Shown here: in pieces, positions 19,086 to 29,903 of the stretch
Numbering within the stretch: position 1 is the first letter of the stretch
Layout: the number at the start of each line of letters is the position of its first letter
DNA from: Maniola hyperantus
Lineage: Eukaryota; Arthropoda; Insecta; Lepidoptera; Nymphalidae
NCBI RefSeq assembly: GCF_902806685.2
Contig: NC_048563.1
Span: forward strand, 5,136,423-5,200,422
Reading direction: 5' to 3'
DNA: 64,000 bases
Notes under the pieces: generated by a model
The model's database searches: none
Told to the model about the DNA's origin: nothing
The model's input: the letters and a program-made list of their open reading frames with translations, nothing else
Made by a program: the position numbers and the translations under genes

Positions 19086-19530
19086 AATTTTTAACCACCG
19101 ACCCAAAAAGAGAGGTGTTATAAGTTTGACGTGTGTATCTGTGTATCGGCATCGTAGCTCCTAAACGAATAAACCGATTTTAATTTGGTTTTTTTTTTTG
19201 TTTGAAAGGAGAGCGTTCTTAGCTATAATCGAAGAAAATCGGTTCAGCCGTTTGAAAGTTGAAGTCAGCTCTTTTCTAGTTTTCTTATAGAGGTTTTTAT
19301 GTCGGGGATTTTTTAAATTTTGAGTTATTTGTGATGTAGCCACAAAGTCGCGGTTTTCGGATTTTTTTCTTTACTTCTTCTATAAGACCTGCCTACCTGC
19401 TAATCATGATTCTAGTTCAACGGGAAGTACCCTACAAGTCTAGATTCCCTTATCTTGACAGACAAGACAGACAGACAGGCAGACAAAGAAGTGATCATAT
19501 TATAAGGGGTCATTTCTTCCTTTCGAGGTA
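19086..19530. mobile_element. Mixed repeat fragments
   Basis: 19086-19270 has the TTAACCACCGACCCAAAAAG / CTCCTAAACGAATAAACCG motifs of a common repeat. 19300-19530 is a forward tail of the CCGGCCAAGTGCGAG-type repeat ending GAGGTACGGAACGTTAAAAA. Confidence 0.55.
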
Positions 19531-19762
19531 CGGAACGTTAAAAATGAGTGCCTATAGGTACTTACCTTGTTCATCGGAAGAATTTTTAATTCGTGCGTGA
19601 GTCCGACTCGCACTTGATCGATTTTGCATCCCGAATTTAACACATTTCCGGTTGCAGTTTAGGAAATGTATGTAGAATTCCTAAATAAAGTAAGATGATG
19701 CGGGGCTATTCCGTCGGCGGGGCCATTGCGACTTTTGCCTGTAACTTTTATACTACAACTAG

Positions 19763-20020
19763 AGGATGCCCGCGGCTTCACCTGCGTGGATTTCGGTTTT
19801 TTTAAATCCTCTAGGAACTCTTCAATTTTCCAGGATAAAATGTAGCCTATGCCCTTCCTCGGGATCTAGCCCAAGTTTGCACCAAATTTCATTAAAATCA
19901 GTTCAGCGGTTGGGCCGTAAAAACTTAGCAGACAGACAGACATACAGACACACTTTCGCATTTATATTACTAGCAGTTGCCCGCGACTTCGTCCACGTAA
20001 AATTTCTGGTTTCTCATGAG
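19763..20020 (-). mobile_element. Lep1-like Helitron, reverse, followed by the tip of a second
   Basis: ACTAGAGGATGCCCGCGGC through CCAAATTTCATTAAAATCAG to GACACACTTTCGCATTTATA. A second reverse tip, ACTAGCAGTTGCCCGCGAC, starts immediately after at 19970. Confidence 0.75.
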
Positions 20021-20945
20021 ATCTGAAATTTTTCCGCTGCAAAAGACCTCACTTACCTACTCACTCAGTCTCACCTTAAGGCACGGAACCCAGAATACCT
20101 AAATGCCAATTTTCATATCTCTAACTCAAAAACATAGGATTTTCGTATAACTCATATGCCGTATTTCGTATGCCGGCCTATCGGTATTTTACAGGACATA
20201 TTTCGGAGAGTGTGCTCAGGAGCTGTTCGAAGTTGTCCCTCCCTCAAATTTCTACCACCGTACCGCAAGACTCAGGAAATATTCTTCTTAGATTGTCATT
20301 TAGATGGCACTGCTAACGCGTTAACTGTTTGATCGACAGTCATGTGTGTGTCGGACACCATTTTTGACAAGTGTGGTGAAAATAATTAAGCTCCACGGAT
20401 TTTGTTTCGAAAATGAGTAAAATTTATCATTTTTTATGGTTTTTATGGGTAAACGACGATTTAAGAAACGGAATTATTATGTGCTATTCAGTTTTACTAT
20501 GCGCTTTGTTTTTACTGAGTTATTTGATGCGACATAATAACCCCTCAAATTCTAAGATGGGGGTTATTCCAACCAAAATCTTCTGACGTAATAGCCCCAC
20601 TATTTTAGTATGATAATTGAAAAAGTCAGTGATGTGCTAGGGTCGATAAAATAACGATAAATGTTTATATGGGGCTCTTACTATCTGATTTATAGTTAAG
20701 TAGTGTTCGAACAAACCCGACTTTGTTTTATATATTAAGATAATATATTTTTTAGTTATTTCGTGTAATGTGTTAGCGACTTTTTTACTAGCAGAGTAGA
20801 GCGTTCATCACTGGCACTATGAATATTGCACAAAAATGATAAAAGTAACTGTGATCGTTACGTTTCACGCGCTGGCCGCGCAGCCGCCGCGTACTTGTGT
20901 CCATAAATATCATTATAATATTGTTGTGGCTTAGTCAATAGATTG
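20021..20945. other. Unrecognised AT-rich sequence
   Basis: Contains short GGGGTTATT / AATAACCCC motifs that recur to 21780 and imperfect inverted ends GATGCGGGGCTATTCC (19695) and GAATAGCCCGGCATGACC (21757). Possibly an element of about 2.1 kb, but no protein is visible. Confidence 0.35.
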
Positions 20946-20947
20946 AA

Positions 20948-21145
20948 TCCATACTAATATTATAAATGCGAAAGTGTGTCTGTCTGTGTCTGTCTGCTAC
21001 CTTTTCACGGCCCAACAAATTAACCGATTCTGACAAAATTTGGTACAGAGATAGCTTATATCCCGGGGACGAACATAGGCTACTTTTTATCCCGGAAAAA
21101 TCAAAGAGTTCCCACGGGATCTTTAAAAACCTAAATGTGGATTTA
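20948..21145 (+). mobile_element. Lep1-like Helitron, 3' end lost
   Basis: CCATACTAATATTATAAATG, then GTGTCTGTCTG and CAAAGAGTTCCCACGGGAT, stopping at CCTAAATGTGG before the usual CTAG end. Confidence 0.8.
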
Positions 21146-23261
21146 GATTTTTAAAGATCCGTGGGACACTTAATTTAGTTTTTTTTTTACTATCCTACAA
21201 ACAATTACCTAACGTTTTTTTAATACACTGACTATTATTACAAGAGTACTTGGTATTAAAACTCTTACTATTCGCCGTTAAAGAAAGATAAAGCTTTTAT
21301 TCAATAACTTAACGATAACAATTTGAAACCGATGAGAATTTATCGAGTTATTCGGCACATCACTAGCATGTATGGAGGCGCGTCGCAATTGCCCCGTAAT
21401 TTACAAAAAAAAAAAAAAGATTTTAAAGGAATTTGAATCCCCCTACCTTTTTGTAAAACTTAGAATAGTATGTTTTCCGCCGTGATTTGTATGAGCCACT
21501 AAGTATTAACTAAATAGAATCACAGATGGCAGAGACACAATCAAAAGTCGAAAAAGCCCCGCAGCGGGGTTATTCCGCCATTTTCCAGAATTCAAATACA
21601 AATTCTTGGTTGTTACAAAAATATTGATTTTCTACAGAAGTAATACAGCGTAACCATTAACAAATAAATTATTTTTATGATGCACTTACTCATTTGTTGT
21701 TATTGCTTGCTGTAGTGAAATAGCAAAGATTTGAATTTTACACGTCACTTTTTTTGGCCGAATAGCCCGGCATGACCTTATGAAATAAATAATGTTTTAT
21801 ACATTGCCTGGATATTTTAGGTATTCCAAAAAATGCCTAAAATATTCATTTCCACAATAAACAAATATTGGCGATAACATCTTTAGGTTGATAACTACCT
21901 ACTAGTATTATAAAGAGAAAAGACTCTGAAACTACTAGACTGATTTTAATAATTCTTTCGCCATTAGAAAGCTACCTGTTTTAACCAGATTTATTTTTGG
22001 TAAATTATTTTCCTTTGTACAATTTATATTCTTTCTTCTTTCAAATAAACATTACACTCATTTATACTAACCCACTACTCACATGCAAAACTTCTTCTAG
22101 GAGTATTTTTTAATATTTTATCGAAAAAAATTTAAAACCTATTTATCTGCAGGTACCAATTAGTTAGCTAAATCTTTACAAAAAGATAAGTTAATTATTA
22201 CGCCTTTGATTGAGAAAAATCGACGTGGTCCCATTTATAGTAGAGTAGGTACCTACTACTCCTTTACAATTCTTGGAGTATTTTTTTTGGTTTGTCGGAA
22301 AAATCTAAAAAAACTATTTATGTTTAGGTACTAATTAGGACCTAAATCTCTGCGAAAAAATTAATTCATTATAACGCCTTTAACTGAGAAAAACTGACAT
22401 GGTCCTTCTCCCATACAAAACTGATTTTGGGTATAACTTTTTTTTGTGTATCGAAAAAATCAAAAAAAAGAATTCATATTCAGGTACTGATTAGGTACTA
22501 AATCTTCGCGTAAAAATTAATTCATTATAACGCCTTTAACTGAGAAAAACTGACTTGGTCCTATTCCCATACAAAACTGATTTTGGGTATAACTTTTTTT
22601 TTGTGTATCAAATAAATAAAAAAAAGTGTTTATGTTTAAGTACTAACTAGGTACTAAATCCTTACGATAAAACATATTAACTTTAACGCCGCCAACTTAG
22701 TAAAACCGACTTGGTCCAGCCATCCTGACGGTCAGAATGGCTGACCACTTTGATTATAAAATTTCTCCCTATTTATCGAGGTACTAATTATTTGATCTCA
22801 GGTACCAAATAGGTACTAAATCCTAGCATGGCTTAAACTTCCAAATTCTGTGGTGGTCCAGCCATCCTGACGTTCACTTGTTCTTGTTTGAATATATATT
22901 CGCCCTTGTTAAATAAAAATTGCAGTTTTATTTCAGTGAACTTTATTTTGGATGTGGGAGAATCCTTATTTCCCTATCCGTCATTATCATCAACCAATAG
23001 ACGTCCACAGCTGGACATAGGTCTCTTGTAGGGTCACACGCCACGGTCTTGCGCCGTGCCCTTTGTTCTTGTTAGACTGTGTTGTTCCCTTATAAGATTG
23101 TGGTCAAGGGTTATAGTGCATTCAAAATAAACTGGCGTGTTTCCACTAGAGACCGTCATTAGCAATAACAATAGGATTAATGGCGGGTGAATTCAAAAGT
23201 AAGACCGTCCCTAATGGGTCTTAGGGTTTGCAAATCATAGTGACTTTTATTTATTTTTATT

Positions 23262-23580
23262 CAGATACAAGTTAGCCCTTGACTGCAATCTCACTTTGTG
23301 GTAAGTGACGATGCAGTCCAAGATCGAAGCGGGCTAACCTGGCAGATTTTAATAAACCCATGCCCCTTTGGTTTCTACAAGGCATCGTACCGGAACGCTA
23401 AATCTCTTGGCGGCACGGCTTTGCCGGTAGGGTGGTAACTAGCCACGGCCGAAGCCTCCCACCAGACCAGACCAGAAATTTAGACATTATAAAAACTCCT
23501 AATCCCTGCCAGGAGTCGAACCCGGGACCTCCCACTACTAAGACCACAGCCCTTACCACTGCGCTAGGGAGGGAGGTAAG
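23262..23580 (-). mobile_element. tRNA-derived SINE (CTGGCGCAGTGGTAAGC head), reverse
   Basis: Reverse copy ending at the tRNA-like head CCTTACCACTGCGCTAGGG with the B-box complement CGAACCCGGGACCTCCCAC. The body has GGTAGGGTGGTAACTAGCCA. Other copies: 46957 (+), 59612 (-), 27986 (-, partial). Confidence 0.8.
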
Positions 23581-23707
23581 GTATAAAATAAAACAAAAAC
23601 ACAATATTTTCTATATACATTTATTTACTTATCTAAATGAGAAACAATGGTTGACATTATTGCCAAATAGCCATTTATAACTTTGCAGAATTGAATTTTT
23701 TTAAATA

Positions 23708-23922
23708 ATCCATACTAATTATTATAAATGCGAAAGTGTCTGTCTGTCTGTCTGCTAGCCTTTCACGGCTCATCCGTTTAACCGATTTTGACGAAATTTG
23801 GCACGAAGACAGCTTGCATCCCGGGAAAGGACATAGGCTACTTTTTATCCCGGAAAATCAGAATTCCCACGGGATTTTTAATAACCTAAATCCACGCGGA
23901 CGAAGTCGCGGGCATCATCTAG
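23708..23922 (+). mobile_element. Lep1-like Helitron, full-length
   Basis: CCATACTAATTATTATAAAT to GACGAAGTCGCGGGCATCAT then CTAGT. The complete CTAG terminus makes this one of the best copies. Confidence 0.85.
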
Positions 23923-24107
23923 TTGTTTTATACAAATAACGCTCTATAGATCTAGACGTCAGACTTCCACTTAATTAAGTAATTCAGACATTTCACCTAA
24001 GTGACGCCGGGGCGAATCAGCTAAACAAAAAAAAGTAAATCTTACAAAACTTAAAAAAAAATTTAATCAACACTTATTATTAAGGTAAATCCCACACGAG
24101 CTGTATA

Positions 24108-24890
24108 GTGCATTCAAAATTAACTGGCGTGTTTCCACTTGAGATGATAGGAAAGCTTGGATTTGACTCGCTCCAGCAATGCACGGGGCTGCAATTGCTT
24201 GTACAGTATTGTATAATAGTATTGTAAATTGATCACTTGAAAAGAGCAACCGCCGAGTTTCTTGCTGGTTCTTCTCGGTAGGAACGGCATTCCGAACCAT
24301 TGGTAAATTAAACTAGTTAACGATTCAAAAGCACTTGTAATAAGTCTACTTGAATAAAAATATATTTTATTCTACCGTCATTAGCAATAACAATAGGATT
24401 AAGATTGAGATCTATACAGCGGGCTCAGACTTTAGACAGGGTAAAAACGAGACAGAGCTATATCTCTCACATAAATCTGTCTCGTTTTCAAAGCAAAGTC
24501 AAAGTGAGCTTCTATTTTATGTGTATTCAAAAGTATCAACCCATGGTTTGCAACCATCGATATAAATGACAAGATATGATCAAGCGAACAAAATTTTTCA
24601 CGGTTTTGGATCCAAGTAAATCAGCGCCACCTCTTAGATACTAATGAACGACCCGTTTGAAATCCAGACGTCACTGAGGTTGCATTGGTGCTAAAGCACC
24701 ACTGAATTGGTGCCATTTTGTTTGTTCAATGGCCCTGTCCCGAAGTAATATTATATAAGTTAATGTTTGCAACAAAATATATAAGGTTGAACCGGCTCCT
24801 TTAAAAATGAATGGGCTCTTTGAGTGTTTATTACGCCTATTGTTGACGTTCAAGTGGAAACACGCCAGTTAATATTGAATGCACTATATA
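24108..24890. mobile_element. Inverted-repeat element holding a LINE tail (second copy)
   Basis: Same ends as 16375-17183 (TTAACTGGCGTGTTTCCACT and its reverse complement), with the LINE 3' end 24150-24375 inside. Confidence 0.75.
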
Positions 24891-25007
24891 CACAAATCAA
24901 AGTATGGATGGATCTACATTTAGTTTTAGGCTCCATCAATTTTTTTTGCCTTGTTTACACATACGCTAACCACGTTTACACCAAGATCTGAAGGTATAGA
25001 ATACTGA

Positions 25008-25232
25008 GTATAAGTCCCGCAAATTGCTAATGCGCGTGGCCGCCATTTTAGTGACGTCACTAGACTGAAGTTTCGAGCTAATGGTATAAATATTTTTAAC
25101 CGACTTCAAAAAAGGAAGAGGTTCTCAATTCGTCGGAATCTTTTTTTTATTTCGGCTGACGTCTAAATTATGTCATTTTGATGTTAATGAGACATGGTTC
25201 CAGCGCAATAGCAATTTGCAGGACTTATAAGA
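25008..25232. mobile_element. Small inverted-repeat element with a nested insertion
   Basis: Ends ATAAGTCCCGCAAATTGCTA and AGCAATTTGCAGGACTTAT. Interrupted near 25090-25150 by an AACCGACTTCAAAAAAGGAA repeat fragment absent from 15090-15258. Confidence 0.7.
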
Positions 25233-25233
25233 C

Positions 25234-25311
25234 TCCTGCGGTAGTGGGGCGTTGCGGGAGGGTGACGTCACGTCATCACACCCCTCCCGCACCGCCCCAC
25301 TACCGCAGGGA
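25234..25311. repeat. GC-rich hairpin with a TGACGTCA loop
   Basis: Arms CCTGCGGTAGTGGGGCG and CGCCCCACTACCGCAGG, extended by GCGGGAGGGTG with ACCCCTCCCGC, flank a loop carrying TGACGTCACGTCA. Strong DNA or RNA hairpin; no function is shown by the sequence. Confidence 0.8.
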
Positions 25312-25496
25312 CCTATTATGTTTGTAAAACACAGAAATTTTTATTAACGCTAAAAGAAGTGACAGAAGTCAAACAAAACTTGTAAAATAAAGCTGACTTT
25401 ACAATTTGGTAACGCAAAAAAAAATGTCTAAAAAAGTGGCCAATTCTTTGTAGGTAGTAGGCACACAACATCTAGACCTGTTGCGGACTATAGAGA

Positions 25497-25915
25497 AAAA
25501 CCGGCCAAGTGCGAGTCAGGCTCGCGCAATGAGGGTTCCGTACTACAGTCGTATTTTTTCGACATTTTGCACGATAACTCAAAAACTATGATGCATAAAA
25601 ATAAATAAAAATCTGTTTTAGAATGTACAGGTGAAGACCTTTCATAATATGATACCCCCCACTTGATATAGTCACTCACTTCGAAAGTTGAACATACTAA
25701 TTATTAGTTCATGACCACAATTTAATTTTTTTTGTGTGATCTAACCCTAAATTCACGGATTTCAGATTTTTCCCCAAATGTAAGCTATAAGATGTACCTA
25801 CCTGCCAAATTTCATGATTCTAGGTACCCTGTAGGTTTCTTGACAGACAGACAGACAACAAAGTGATCCTATAAGGGTTCCGTTTTTCCTTTTGAGGTAC
25901 GGAACCCTCAAAAAT
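25497..25915 (+). mobile_element. CCGGCCAAGTGCGAG-type repeat, near full-length forward copy
   Basis: AAACCGGCCAAGTGCGAGTC to CCTTTTGAGGTACGGAACCC, with all internal landmarks including CATTTTGCACGATAACTC and a GACAGACAGACAG stretch. Confidence 0.85.
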
Positions 25916-26039
25916 ATGTCTACAAAGTGGCCAATTCTGTTGTAGGTACACAACATCTCGAGCTGTCGCGGACTATAGAGAAAAACTACCTTGAGAACCA
26001 GAACCTAGCATTTAGATTTTTTTTAGGAATTAATTTACA

Positions 26040-26480
26040 AACAAAAAATGCGCAGTACGGCGCTAGCAAAGGTCAAAATCACATTTTTATACGTCACTGA
26101 CCCCCCCCCCCCCCTAAATTATCCCCATTTAGATTTTTTAGCAATTAATTTCTAACACAGTTCAAAAAAATAGTTCAAAATCACATTTTTATACGTCACT
26201 GAGCCCCCCCTCCCCCCCTAAATTATCCCCATTTAGATTTTTTAGCAATTAGTTTCTAACTTCAAAGAAATAGTTCAAAATCACATGTTTATATATACAC
26301 GTACAAATTAACTGTGCACTGCAAACCGATGACGTCACTGTGCGAGCGAGCGAAAAATGTTGAGAGAGCGAGAGCAAAACATTTCGTTAGGGTTCACAGT
26401 TAAGTCGTACGGGATATAGAATAGATGGCGTCATGAAAGTTGAAAATAGACCCCCCCCCAAGCTATCCCCCTTTAAACAA
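26040..26480. other. Repetitive poly-C-bearing spacer
   Basis: Tandem-like segments with TCACATTTTTATACGTCACT, C homopolymers (26101 and 26204) and AAATTATCCCCATTTAGATT. No gene seen. Confidence 0.55.
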
Positions 26481-26689
26481 GTTTATCATACAGTTATCGT
26501 GATATTGGTACTGATTCTGAGCATAATCTAACTTTAGAGTATTCGCATCCTCTTCTTACTAATGTAATATGAAACGGACAGACGCAGTTTGACAGTATTA
26601 AATTTAATTTTTAGATGGTAAAGCGACCTGTAAGTGCGAGCGAAACAGACAGATAACTTGACGACTCAGTTTAAAATGCGTCGACTATG

Positions 26690-27210
26690 CTCCTCTTAAA
26701 TGCCATACCCTCATTTACAACTTTTATGCCCCTTTTCAACTTTTTTGCCCCATTTTTTAAACCTCAATGCCCCCCACTTTTTCAACTTTTTTGCCCCATT
26801 TTTTTACCCTCAATGCCTCCACTTTTTCAACTTTCATGACGCGTGACTATAAGTAGGTATATATACAATAGCTACAGTGAACTTATTCTGGCGGTTTGTA
26901 TGTCTGTATGCCTTGCATGCGCGCCTTCCTGCGCTCGGAGGGGGTTGCGCCTTTGATCTTGTTGATAACGTGGGGTTTGCTGGCGCTCGGAACGTACGAT
27001 GTTGAATTTGACTGTAAAAAATATACTCCTATATTATATTTATATCGGAATAACGTCTTGGACTGTAGTAATAAAATGATGTTGTTTTGTATAGTGGTAG
27101 TTTATGCCCCCTTTTAAATTTTTTTGCCCCATCTTTTCAACTTCAATGTTTCAACTTTTATGCCCCATTTTTTTACCCTCAATGCCGCCACTTTTTCAAC
27201 TTTCAAAGAA
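26690..27210. repeat. Low-complexity CTTTTATGCCCC repeats flanking GTSF1 exon 3
   Basis: Segments such as TTTCAACTTTTTTGCCCCAT and ACCCTCAATGCC recur at 26700-26835 and again at 27100-27200, on both sides of the terminal exon. Confidence 0.7.
26883..27011 (-). CDS. GTSF1: GTSF1 exon 3: basic C terminus
   Basis: Acceptor ATTTTTTACAG, then 42 codons (SNSTSYVPSASKPH...TYKPPE) and TAA. Phase 0 fits exon 2. Lys/Arg-rich, as GTSF1 tails tend to be. It is an island of coding-like sequence within low-complexity DNA. Confidence 0.82.
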   Translation of the reverse strand, partial: SNSTSYVPSASKPHVINKIKGATPSERRKARMQGIQTYKPPE

Positions 27211-29903
27211 ATTACTTTATTAGGGTTCTTTGCCTCATGCCTTTTGAGGTACGGAACCCTAAAGAAGATAATATAAGGCAACTCACACTCTCCCAGTCCT
27301 CTTCACATTCGACTGCAGAGGATGGCGCTTGCACCTGTACCACGGGGCGGTAGTCGTTGTCCGTGATGTACAACTGCGAGTCCAGCAGCACGCGCTTCGG
27401 GCACCTCTCCACGTGGTACTGCAATAACAATTGTTCTATCATCATCAAGAAAATTGGTGACCTACACCAGCGATTCCCAATTGGTGGTCCACGGAACCCC
27501 AGGGTCAGTCCATGGAACCCAAGGGTCACAGGGGTTCCATGGACTGTCCGAGAGTTACCTAAAGAAAACGTTTGTGGAAAAGACTCATAACCGCGCCGCA
27601 ATGTCACGCCTACGCGGCAGTCAAAGATGGAAGCTACCTGTGGCCCAGTGGCGTGCAGGTCATAGAGGCATAAATGCACTGCTTACCCCAGTTAAATAGT
27701 TCAATGCATATTTTTCATAATGACCTGTCAGTAAACAGGCTCTTACTTAACTAGTGCCTACCCTGGCTTCAAACCCTGTGCACGCCACTGCTGTGGCCCT
27801 ACCGCGGTTGTTTGACAGCTACAATGTCACGATCGCAATCATCTCCTGATTGGTTAATGCTCGCTCACTATTGCCCACAATGCATTGTTGCAACAAGAAT
27901 CGCACAAATTCAGCCAATCAGAACAATTGAGTTGGCAATAATGATTGATGCAGGTTTTAGACAATCGCCCAGCCGGTAGGTTTCTACACGGCATCTTACC
28001 GGGAACGCTTAATCGCTTGGCGTTACGTCTTTACCGGTAGGGTGGTAACTAGCCGCGGTCGAAGCCTCCCACCAGACCAGACTCTGGCTGGAAATCATAC
28101 CGAGACTTCAAACTTTTAATACAACAGTGCACGCACTGCGCCACGAAGGTAATTTACGTCATAGTATTTATTTGTCACAATAAATGTTTTGCAATACCTA
28201 TAATAATAATTATTTATCATTATCAAAATAGCCAGCTAGGGTTCCGCCAAAAAAAGTATGATCAATTAGGGTTCCATGGCCAAATAAAATTGGGAACCCC
28301 TGATCTACACAATAGTTTAACTAGAAACCATAACAAGCTTGCAGCTCCGCCTCAGGAAAGTCCAAAAGTCATTTGTGGGTATTGGTATAACCTTTTATAA
28401 TAAAATCCCGCAAACTATTTTGGACTTACCTTTGCACAAGTTTAAAAAATCTATTAAAAATATGCTCCTGAAAAAAGCATATTACACAATTGAAGATTAT
28501 CTAAATGATAAAAGAGCGTGGATTTGACCTGCAGCTCGTTCCGGCAACGCACAGGACTGCAAATACTTTTTTATACATGGCATAATCAAATATTTGAAAA
28601 GACCAACCGCCGAGTTTCTTGCTGGTTCTTCTTGGTAGGAAAGGCATTCCGAACCAGTGGTAGATGCATCCGACGATTCAAAAGTACTTGTGAAAGTTTA
28701 CTTGTACAATGAACCAAAAGCTTAATTTGTAGGTGTACATCTCCTGAGGATGCTCCGGTGTCGGGGCGAAACGTGCGTCTAGTGTGTTTGGGATTTGTGT
28801 GGTGCTGCGTATTGCTTGCTTGGTGGCTGCTTCTTCCTGCTTGTTTAGCAGTGGGAGGGCGGGCGGTGCATTTCGCATGCTGCATGTTGCACCATACAGA
28901 TTCGACCTATTTCAGCGGATTATAGCCAATTAAGCTTTTGGTTCATTGTATATCATGGACTTCCGCAAAGTAACACCTGCTTCTATACAAAGTTTACTTG
29001 AATAAAATCATTTCATTTCAACTGATAGACATCCACTGCTGGACATAGGTCTCTTGTAGGGACTTCCACACACCACGGTCTTGCGCCGCCGCCATCCAGC
29101 GGCTCCCTGCGAATCGTCTGATGTCGTCTGTCCACCTAGTGGGGGGGGGGGTCTTTAAAAACTAGATAACTCAACATACATCCATTTCAATGTCGTTGAT
29201 CACGTGGGTAGAGTCGAAGGGACACATCCCTTTCTTGCAGTCCTTGTGCTGCTCCTGCACTTCTGGAGGTGGACATGCACCCTAAAGCGTTCCACCTGAT
29301 GCGCCTTGTTGTATGGGCATGGCATGAGTTGATAAAAACTATGAGACACACTTCTAGATAGAAGAGTTGTTTGATCTCATTCCACCCTCCTTTTTCTACA
29401 ACCGCACCGCACGCCACCACAATCAATTCCACCCTCACTGCCTGGGTTTCTGGAGCACTTCAACCACCCGCTGTGCCAGATCCTTTTTTCCACGCACATG
29501 CAAACTGTGGAATCAACTCCCTTCGGTGGTGTTCCCTTTAGATTACAACATGGGGTTATTCGAGGAGCGGACCAACAAATTCCTAAAAGGCCGGCAACGC
29601 ATCGGCGGTTCCTCTGGTGCTGCAAATGTTCATGGGCGGCGGTAATCACTTAACATCAGGTGACCCACCTGCTCGTTTGCTCGCTATCTGTATTAAAAAA
29701 AAAGAAGATAACTCAACAATACAACATACGTCCATTTCAACGTCATTGATCACGTGGGTTGAGTCGAAGGGACACGTGGCTTTGTTGCAGTCCTTGTGCT
29801 GCTTCCTGCACTTCTGGAGGTGGACATGCATTCTATAGTGTTCCACCTGATGCGCCTTGTTGTACGGGCACGACATGAGCTGGTGAGGGGCCGGGTCTGC
29901 CAT
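26883..29903 (-). CDS. GTSF1: GTSF1/Asterix-type double CHHC zinc-finger protein, three exons
   Basis: Seen: exons 29730-29903, 27287-27418 and 26883-27011 join in phase 0 to give 144 residues. Finger 1 is C-x5-H-x9-H-x3-C (CPYNKAHQVEHYRMHVHLQKC without its centre changed). Finger 2 spans the first splice: CPFDSTHVINDVEMD|YHVERC, the same spacing. An acidic ECEEDWES with one Trp follows, then a basic tail with TPSERRKAR. Family knowledge: U11-48K/CHHC proteins of this length with two fingers and a Trp-containing acidic C region are GTSF1 (Asterix in Drosophila), cofactors of PIWI proteins in piRNA-guided silencing in germ cells. The exact finger spacing and the acceptor/donor set make the model strong. 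The ATG lies two bases after a good acceptor (TTTGGTTTGCAG), so an upstream, probably non-coding, exon is expected. A decayed copy of exon 1 lies in intron 1. It could be one of several GTSF1 paralogues. Confidence 0.93.
27287..27418 (-). CDS. GTSF1: GTSF1 exon 2: end of second CHHC finger and acidic Trp motif
   Basis: 44 codons between TTATTGCAG and GTGAGT. YHVERC completes finger 2; CEEDWES follows. A CCGGCCAAGTGCGAG-type repeat remnant lies about 20 bases past the donor. Confidence 0.92.
27647..27790. mobile_element. hAT-like non-autonomous element with 8 bp target duplication
   Basis: Ends CAGTGGCGTGCAGG and TGTGCACGCCACTG are inverted repeats. Both flanks read CTGTGGCC (27639-27646, 27791-27798). 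8 bp duplications and CA..TG ends are typical of hAT. A relative with its own duplication is at 30065-30207. Confidence 0.9.
27791..27975 (-). mobile_element. 178 bp repeat (GGGCGATTGTCTAAAACCTG type)
   Basis: Plus strand runs GGCCCTACCGCGGTTGTTTG to GGTTTTAGACAATCGCCC, with ATTGGTTAATGC and CAGCCAATCAGAAC boxes. Reverse complement of the three tandem copies at 35665-36215. Lies in intron 1 of the GTSF1-type gene. Confidence 0.85.
27986..28150 (-). mobile_element. Partial tRNA-derived SINE, reverse
   Basis: Has CTACACGGCATCTTACCGGG and GGTAGGGTGGTAACTAGCCG and stops at CACTGCGCCACGAAGG, a changed head. Confidence 0.65.
28330..28999 (+). mobile_element. LINE 3' end, split by an inverted-repeat element
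   Basis: 28339-28527 encodes a LINE RT C terminus (FYNKIPQTILDLP...YYTIEDYLNDKRAW). The 3' tail GCCGAGTTTCTTGCTGGTTC follows. It breaks at 28704 and resumes near 28990 (AAGTTTACTTGAATAAAA). The insert has ends TACAATGAACCAAAAGCTTA and TAAGCTTTTGGTTCATTGTA (28705-28950). Confidence 0.75.
29018..29150 (-). mobile_element. LINE fragment
   Basis: ATCCACTGCTGGACATAGGT and CCACGGTCTTGCGCCG stretch, a common antisense LINE piece; a related fragment is at 22990-23065. Ends in a G homopolymer. Confidence 0.6.
29180..29333 (-). pseudogene. GTSF1: Decayed duplicate of GTSF1 exon 1
   Basis: Aligns with 29730-29886 over almost its full length, including the donor GTATGT. Finger 1 is still readable, but one base is missing just after the last Cys of that finger, which shifts the frame through finger 2. 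The N-terminal codons and acceptor are absent. It lies inside GTSF1 intron 1. Confidence 0.88.
29366..29710 (+). mobile_element. LINE 3' end between the two copies of GTSF1 exon 1
   Basis: Encodes a LINE C-terminal pattern (FFPRTCKLWNQLPSVVFP, then LFEERTNKFLKGRQR), then ACATCAGGTGACCCACCTGC and a poly-A tail near 29695. Confidence 0.8.
29730..29903 (-). CDS. GTSF1: GTSF1 exon 1: first CHHC finger and start of second
   Basis: 58 codons from ATG (29903) to VEMD, donor GTATGT. Start chosen as the first Met of the family-like MADPAPHQLMSCPYNKAH. The acceptor two bases upstream means transcription starts further out. Confidence 0.93.

Larger units (their letters stand above)
17224..22877. mobile_element. 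5.65 kb foldback-like element with long inverted termini
   Basis: Left arm 17224-17718 and right arm 22236-22877 are inverted copies, starting GTGAACGTCAGGATGGCTGG on each strand. The right arm, and sequence inside it to about 22080, holds 150-170 base subrepeats around CTGAGAAAAACTGACATGGT and AGGTACTAATTAGGACCTAA. The interior is a mix of Helitron and other repeat fragments; no transposase was recognised. No clear target duplication. Confidence 0.75.
22878..24935 (+). repeat. Direct duplicate of 15370-17223 (downstream copy)
   Basis: Same order of parts as the upstream copy. It retains the reverse SINE near 23262-23580 and the full Lep1-like copy (23708-23920), and has an uninterrupted TTAA near 24063 where the other copy carries the 401 bp element. 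Confidence 0.85.
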
